Positions 49,201 to 55,409 of a stretch of 55,409 bases of DNA are shown in pieces. Each line of letters begins with the position of its first letter. Position 1 is the stretch's first letter. The position numbers were made by a program, and so were the translations under genes. The DNA comes from Ophiosphaerella korrae (taxonomy: Eukaryota > Ascomycota > Dothideomycetes > Pleosporales > Phaeosphaeriaceae), in NCBI GenBank assembly GCA_028456385.1, contig JALNQF010000276.1, forward strand, positions 1 to 55,409, read 5' to 3'. The notes under the pieces are model-generated. The model did no database searches. It was given only the letters and a program-made list of their open reading frames with translations, and was not told where the DNA came from.

Positions 49201-52200
49201 TTAAGAAAAGGTAGCTAGGAGCAAAGAAATATAATATATAATACTCTATTAGACCTTTTATTATAAAGACAACTACTATATATATCTTTCTAGTAAATAA
49301 AGAGTAGGATACTTCTTATAATAGAGATAGAGAGTAGCTACAATAAAAGAAAGAATAAAAGCTTAGCTAGAAGAAACAGCCTAAGTAATAGACCTACTAG
49401 AAGAAGATCTAGAAGGGGAAGAGCTCCTAGTACTATTAATCTAGGCTAAAGGACTAGTACTAGATAAAGAGACTACTACGACTACCTCTAAAGGACTACA
49501 AGGAAGTAAGAAATAAGTTAGTATAAGAGATATAGAGTATACCTAGCTAACAATATATAGTTATAATAGCTACATAATAAGTAATATAGAGGAATAAAAT
49601 AAAGAATAAAAGTTTATTTAGAAATACTTACTAGTTATAAGTATAGAGGAAGCGTACAAAGACTAGAAAGAACATAATCCTAAAGAAATAAAGATTATAC
49701 TATTTTAAGAATAGATAAAGTAATACATAGTTATAGTAGGAAGAATACCTACACCTAGAGAGTAGGAATACTTTGTAAGAAAAACGTAATAGATTAACAA
49801 AGCTTATATACTAAGAGTACTAGTAGTATACTATATCTTAATAATAGATACACCTAGTAGAAGCAAATACTAGGAAGGAGATAATAAAATAATAGATCTA
49901 AAATATCTAGTATACTTTAAAGTATTATAGATATTATACCTAGATAAGAACTATATTATATATAGGAACCCTAAAGCAAATAACAACGTATAGCCTATAA
50001 GGAGAAGAGGCTATAACTATACAAGAGTAATTCTAGTAGAAGATATCTAAGGATAAGAAATAATCCTAGAAGACAGATACGTAGTAGTAAGACCTAGCCT
50101 AAAACTATCTAAGAAATACGTCTAAAGAAGACTATAGTATAAATATATATACGATAAATGTCTAAAACACGAAGAATATAAACTTAAAATAGGCCTATAG
50201 CCCTAGAAAGATAGATAATTTACAAAGTTACCTAAGCAAGAAAAACTAAAAGGTATAAGAGGCCTATATATTACAAAAATAAGTATATACTAAGGAAAGA
50301 AAGTATAATTAATAATTAATAGTAGAGCTATAAGAAACTTTATATTAAAGAAGTTTATAGAAACATAGAGAATAAAGTATATAACAAAGAAATACTCTTA
50401 ATAACTAAGTATAATTAAAGGAAAACTATTCTAGAAACTAATATAGTTCAAGACAGCACCTTTAACACTAAGGTTAAAAGAACTAGAAATTAAGAATATA
50501 GTTATAGACATAACAATAATTAATAACAAATAAGATATAATATTAGGTATACTATAGTTATAGATAACTAACCTATATATTAATTAGAGAATAAGGAAAA
50601 TTAACTACTATAGAACAGACACGTTAAAGGCCTACAAGAACACCTACAAGGGAGAATTTCTAGAAGAATATAAGAAATAAGAAGAACAGCTTATAGAACC
50701 TAAAGATTACCTTCTAGAACACTAACTATAGGACTTAGCGATAGAAACAAAAGAAGGAAAAAACGTAGGATAGAGCCTAGTCTACTAGAAAATATAAGAA
50801 AAGTTAAAGATTAAATAAGTATTTATTTAAAATACAATAAAAAAAGGATAGATAAAAGAATCTAAATCCTTAGTAGCTTATAGACTTATCTTTATAGACA
50901 AGAAAAAAACAAGTAATAAAAGACTTTGTATAGACTTTAGAAAAACTAACGTAGTTATAAATAAGAACTAATACCCCTTACTAAGAATAGATGTAATACA
51001 AGACAAACTATAGAAAGCAACAATTTTTACAAAGTTAGATATCTAGAACGCCTACTACTAAATTAGAATTAAAGAAGGTAATAAATAGAAAATAGTATTT
51101 AGAATACAATAGAGATTATATAAATATTTAGTTATACTATTTAGCTTAACAAATGTACTAGTAGTATTCTAAGAAAGGATTAATACAGTACTAAGAGAGT
51201 ACTTAGATATATTTACATTTATATACTTAGACAATATCTTTATATTCTTAGAAATAGAGGAAGAATATATACAATATATATATAAAGTACTAGAAAAACT
51301 AGTAGAAGCTAAAATATTTCTTAAGATAAGAAAATACAAGTTCTATACAAAGGAAATAGATTTCCTAGGGTTTATTATAGAACTAGGAAAGATTAAGATT
51401 AATCTAGAGAAGATTAAGTTAATTAACGAATAGCTAATACTAAGAAACCTAAAAGAAGTACAATAAATTTATAGGCTAGCTAACTTTTATAGAAAGTTAA
51501 TAGTAAGATAGTCTAAAAATATAGAACTAATAACAAGTCTTATAAAAAAAGATACGCTATTTAAATAGATAAAAGAATACGATAAAGTATTTAAGAAGAT
51601 TAAGAAGAAGTTTATAGAAAACCTAGTTATTAGAATATACAACCTAGACCTACTAGTAATAGTAAAAACAGACGCATCTAACTTAGTCTATAGAATAGTA
51701 CTAATACAAGAAGACCTAGAGACTAACAAAGAATACTTAGTTAAGTACTTCTCTAAGAAAATAAAGATAGTAGAACTTAACTACTTAATTTACGACAAAG
51801 AAATACTAGCAATCTACAAAGTATTTAAGTAATAGAGAGTATACCTATAAAGAGCAAAACACTAGACAAAGGTCTATATAGACTACAAGAATCTTATAGG
51901 ATTTATAATAAATAAAGAATTATTACAACGCTATACAAGATAGTAAGAATACTTATTAAGGTTTAATATAGAAATTATATATATAAAAGGGAAAGACAAT
52001 TAGTTTATAGACGCCCTTAGTAGAAGGCTAGACTTACAAGAAGAAGTAAGTGCTACTAGCACAGTTCTAGTCAAGAACAAAGAAGGACACTTAGTCCTAA
52101 ATATATATAAAATAGCTACAACACTTAAAAGGAAGAGTAGTAAGCTAAACAAATAGATTTAGAAAATAATAAAAGAAGTATCTAAAGAAATAGAGAAACT

Positions 52201-53525
52201 AGAAATCTAAGAAGGATTTATATAAGCCTATAGAAGAATATATATCCTAAAGAAGATCTAGAGAGAATTTATATAATAATTCTATAAATTACTAGTATAT
52301 AGTTACTAAGGTATTAAGAAAACATTAAATAGACTACTACGAGACTACTACATTCTAAAAGCAAAACAATTAGTAATAGAAGTACTATAAGACAATATAG
52401 AATATTAAAAAAATAAACACAATAGATATACACTATATAGAATATTATAACTAGTAGAAGTATTAGAATAACTATAAGGAGTTATTATAATAGACTTTAT
52501 CACAAAGTTACTAAAGTCTAAAGACCTAATATTAAGAGTTAAGTATAATAAAATCTTAATAATAGTAGATAAGCTTATAAAGTATATATACTTTAGACTA
52601 TATAAAGAGAAAAGTAAGATAGAGGTCGCTATATACTAGGTTCTAGGAACTATAATTAGTTAACATAGACTACTAGATAAGATTATTATAGATAGAGACG
52701 TACGATTTATATTAAAACTATAAGAAACAATAACAGTACAATTAGGAATTAAATATATAATGTCTACAGCATATTACTTACAAATAGATAGATAGTTAGA
52801 ACGAATAAATTAGATAGTAGAACAATACCTAAGATACTACCTTAACTACAACTAGAATAATTAGGTATAGTTACTACCTATAGTATAGTTAGCATATAAT
52901 AGTGTAAAGAACGTAGTAATAGGAGTATTACCCTTCTTCGCGCATTACAGATTTAAACCTAATATATATTAGATACTAAGAAATTAGATATCTTAGTCCC
53001 TAAGAGGAGAAAGTTTTACTAATAGACTTAAGGATATACATAATTAATTAAGACAGGATATAGAATTCCTATATAATTATATAGCAAAATACTATAATAA
53101 GAAGTATAAAAAGAGACCTTAATTTAGAAAGAGAGAAAAAGTATAGTTAGTATAGAAAAACATTAAAAGTAAGCAACTAAGTTTAAAATTAGACTACGTT
53201 AAGATAAGACTATACAAAATCAAGAAAGAAGTTATACTAGTTATATTTAAGTTAAAGCTACTAAACAAAATAAGAATACACCTAATATTCTATATAGCTC
53301 TACTAGAAAAGGTACTACAAGTAGTAGAACTACTAGTGTACAAAGTAGATACGTACAGAGAATAGGAAGAATAGGAAGTTAAAAAAATCCTACAATACTA
53401 GTTCCGCAATAGAAGGAACTACTACCTAGTAGAATAGATAGGTATAGATAAAAAAGGATAACTATAGGAAAAGACATAGGAACTAGAGGACAATCTTAAT
53501 TACCTTAAGAAACTAGAGGACTACT
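49201..53525 (+). pseudogene. Element J pol with chromodomain (RIP-dead)
   Basis: Protease-like region at about 50290-50620 (LIINSRAI.NFILKKFIE, then DIILGIL). RT at about 50870-51470, with YLDN at 51224-51235 in place of YLDD and FLGFIIELGKI after it. RNase H at about 51650-52040 (KTDASN, ELNYLIYDKEILAIYK, DALSRRLDLQEE). The integrase zinc finger lies near 52290 (His to Tyr). The integrase core keeps its acidic residues: IDFIT at about 52492, DRDVRF at about 52690 and VEQYL at about 52818. The chromodomain is at 53375-53524 (EVKKILQY.FRNRRNYYLVE.IGIDKKG). It is the best reference copy for the family in this window. Stops persist in all domains, so it is inactive. Confidence 0.92.
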
Positions 53526-53534
53526 AAAGTTAAA

Positions 53535-53885
53535 ATCCTCTAGAACGCCTAGTAGTAAACTAAGAGAATTAATATTACTACTACTAGATAGAGAGGCGAT
53601 AGGAGCGCCTAGTATAGTAAGAGCAGCCTTAATTACAGCCTTAAAGTTAAGCTTAGACTCTACAAGAATAGCTTACGTAACAGACTTCTTATTATTTAAG
53701 GCCTTCGTCCTACAAAGATAAATTAGGCAAGCGTAATTTTCTACCTATATACTTAGAATTCAATTACGTTCTTTTTTAGCCTTAGCAATCTATTTAGATA
53801 GTTTATCTTAAGTATAGTTAATAGCTCTCCCTGTTATAAATAAGTATAGACGCAAGGATAAGTATTATTAACCTATATTCTACAA
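53535..53885 (-). pseudogene. Antisense reading frame in 3' region of J
   Basis: The best-preserved copy of the antisense frame, on the strand opposite to gag-pol between the chromodomain and the 3' LTR. Pieces read RLYLFITGRAINYT, IAKAKKERN, VENYACLIYLCRTKALNNKK, VESKLNFKAVIKAAL, GAPIASLSSSSNINSLSL and LLGVLEDFNFSS. Its stops are TAA or TAG apart from one TGA. The C-terminus reaches the end of pol. No known domain was recognised. It may be an antisense accessory gene comparable in position to extra ORFs of other gypsy elements, or conserved non-coding DNA. Confidence 0.55.
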
Positions 53886-54162
53886 GAGAAATACTAGAAA
53901 GGTTATAAGACGCACGAGTATTAGTACAAATATATACCTTGCAAGCCTTACTATATTTTAAAGAAATATACTCTAAAAGAAGATTTAAAGATTTGCAACA
54001 AGAATAAAGAAATATAGTAATACTATAGCGTAATATATAATCTACTAATTAAAGATAACAAAGAGTAGACTTAGTAGGTATAAAGGAAGATAAAGAACTT
54101 AACATTAATAAAGAAACTAAGTTAATAACCTTAGCTCTAAAATAGACAAACTAAAGACTATC

Positions 54163-54177
54163 TAGAGAGGAGGATAG
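54163..54177 (+). promoter_or_regulatory. Polypurine tract of element J
   Basis: tagagaggaggatag lies directly before the 3' LTR, the expected plus-strand DNA primer. The other chromoviruses end their interiors with the same gatag / gaatag purine signature. Confidence 0.85.
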
Positions 54178-54638
54178 TATTATAGACGTAATAAGAGAAA
54201 TTAAAATAGAGCTAATTAATCCTAACTTAGATACTAACGAAGTATAGGACGAGCAGAGTAACGATCTCGATTAGGAGACTACCTATAACTAGGATACGTA
54301 GTAGTAATCTATAGTTACGTGTATATAGATTAGTAGTAATCTATAGTTATACACTTCTAGATTAGGGTAATCTATAGTTACGTACGTATAGATTAGTAGT
54401 AATCTATAAGGTTATATAAATAGATTACTACGAGTATATAGTTAATATAATACGCATTATTAGGATAGTATTAGTAATTTAATCCTTTAACTATAGAACG
54501 CTAATACAAGATAGTTGCAAAACATCTTCTATTGTTTATAAGTTATTATAGATTATAACCTAAGCTTTTACTATTAACTCGCAATCTACTAATACCCTTA
54601 GGGTACTAGGAAGTCGACCTTAGTAATACCCTATAATA
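54178..54638 (+). repeat. Element J 3' LTR
   Basis: 461 bp, paired with 47579-48039. Differences are mostly C/T and G/A, and the terminal tg/ca have become ta/ta. It is followed by TSD atact (54639-54643). Confidence 0.96.
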
Positions 54639-55157
54639 ATACTTACTATAATCTAGCTTATTATAAAGCTAGTCTTATTAAAGTTCTACGTATTATTATC
54701 TAAGATACTATACTTAGCTTTAGTATTATCTACTAGCTTAAGCTAAGCTTATATAATATTAGGATCTTTATAGAAAGCTTCCTTATAGTTATACTTATAA
54801 TTAAACTTTATTTTAAGCTTAGAGTAGCGCTTAATAAACGTACTAGGCTAGTTTATACTAACTTAGCCTAAATTTTACTTAGCGTGTAAGGAATTAGCTA
54901 TATTAGCTACGTCTATAAGCTTAAAAAGAAAGCTATAGTTAATAAAGTTAATAATATACTTAGTAACTATATCTTTTTTAAGCTTAGTAAGATTTATTAA
55001 TTTAGGCCTATAATCTACTTATAAAAGTTATCTTACGCGTTAGTTACTAAGTATTAACTAAGTAATATTATATATAGCTATAGCGTATTACTATAAGAGT
55101 AGTACGTTTCTTTTAATAGCTTAAAGAGTAAGCTATATCTAATATTTATTAAAAGGC
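54639..55157 (-). pseudogene. Element K: Fot1/pogo-type transposase, N-terminal half
   Basis: Minus-strand frame read from about 55157 to 54639. An N-terminal HTH region lies at about 55150-55020 (I..LTL.AIKRN, AIAIYNIT.L.LSN). A middle region follows (KLINLTKLKKDIVTKYI, DVANIANSL). The Tc5-type DNA-binding part is at about 54870-54780 (STFIKRYSKLKIKFNYKYNYKEAFYKDP). The first catalytic block is at about 54710-54690, NFNKTSF where Fot1/Tigger transposases have NFDETGF, so Asp and Glu are lost through GAT-to-AAT and GAG-to-AAG changes. It is cut by element J, continues for 52 bp at 47527-47578, and is then cut again by G. Such DDE enzymes move DNA by cut and paste between inverted repeats at TA sites. 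Confidence 0.85.
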
Positions 55158-55409
55158 TATAGATATTATTATTATTATAATATTATAGAGTAGTAGTAGT
55201 TTTAGTAAGAGCTTAGTAAAAGTAACTAGTAAACCTATAAAGTATATTAGTTCTCTATTTCTATATCTATTTTAGAGTCTATTACTCTATAGGTAGCTAT
55301 ATAGTAGTTTATAGTATTAGTAAGTATTTTAAATCTAGTAGCTTTTATTTATTTATAAGTAGTATAGTCTAGCTTCTTAATACCTATCTTTCTATAGCCC
55401 TAGTATAAA
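55158..55409. other. Sequence upstream of K transposase
   Basis: 252 bp of AT-rich sequence between the presumed transposase start and the window edge. I see no gene. It could hold the leader and terminal inverted repeat of K, but no inverted repeat can be tested because the other end of K is outside the window. Confidence 0.5.

Larger units (their letters stand above)
47579..54638 (+). mobile_element. Element J: complete, least decayed chromovirus, TSD atact
   Basis: A 7,060-bp plus-strand Ty3/gypsy chromovirus with 461-bp LTRs (47579-48039, 54178-54638) and perfect atact duplications. It is inserted in the K transposase. It keeps the most CpA and TpG dinucleotides in the window (acaagaagcgaagcg, tctgtag, gtgcgcacag), so it is the least mutated and probably one of the youngest insertions. 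No other element is nested in it. It is still full of TAA/TAG stops. Confidence 0.96.

Overview
The window is an AT-rich block of dead, nested transposable elements from what is most likely a filamentous ascomycete (Pezizomycotina). I see no intact host gene and no RNA gene. CpA and TpG are almost erased and replaced by TpA, while CpG persists (gcgcgc, acgcgcc). That pattern fits repeat-induced point mutation (RIP), not CpG decay. CAG, CAA and TGG codons have become TAG or TAA, and Cys, His and Asp codons have become Tyr and Asn, so every gene is a pseudogene riddled with stops.

The layout can be worked out from LTR pairs and 5-bp target-site duplications (TSDs). The oldest layer is a Fot1/pogo-type DNA transposon, K (minus strand; 54639-55157 and 47527-47578). 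J, a 7,060-bp Ty3/gypsy chromovirus (47579-54638, plus, TSD atact), sits inside the K transposase. G, another chromovirus (minus, 5' LTR 47070-47526), also sits in K and runs left across most of the window. G was hit by H (32035-46200, TSD ctatt), by a solo LTR (31222-31499, TSD gtcta) and by C, a different gypsy lineage (5' LTR 27465-27750, leftward to 15555). H carries I (37297-44314). C carries D, a Ty1/copia element (19274-26642, TSD gtatc), and A (1560-15554). D carries E, a 655-bp TRIM (21830-22484, TSD gaaag). A carries B (4994-12024, TSD atata), and its 5' LTR is cut at 1560 by an F-family LTR (1282-1559). The deepest stack is five levels (K, G, C, A, B or F).

A, B, G, H, I and J share one internal plan: Gag with two CCHC knuckles, protease, RT, RNase H, integrase and, where the 3' part is present, a C-terminal chromodomain. 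Their LTRs are of several subfamilies (426-497 bp). C has 286-bp LTRs and a distinct pol. D has 165-bp LTRs and a primer-binding site matching half of initiator tRNA-Met, typical of copia. Between the chromodomain and the 3' LTR, five chromovirus copies hold a similar antisense reading frame.

Biologically this is a heterochromatic, centromere-like or subtelomere-like retrotransposon graveyard. The most useful content is the insertion history, the antisense frame, the TRIM and the modular LTR repeats.
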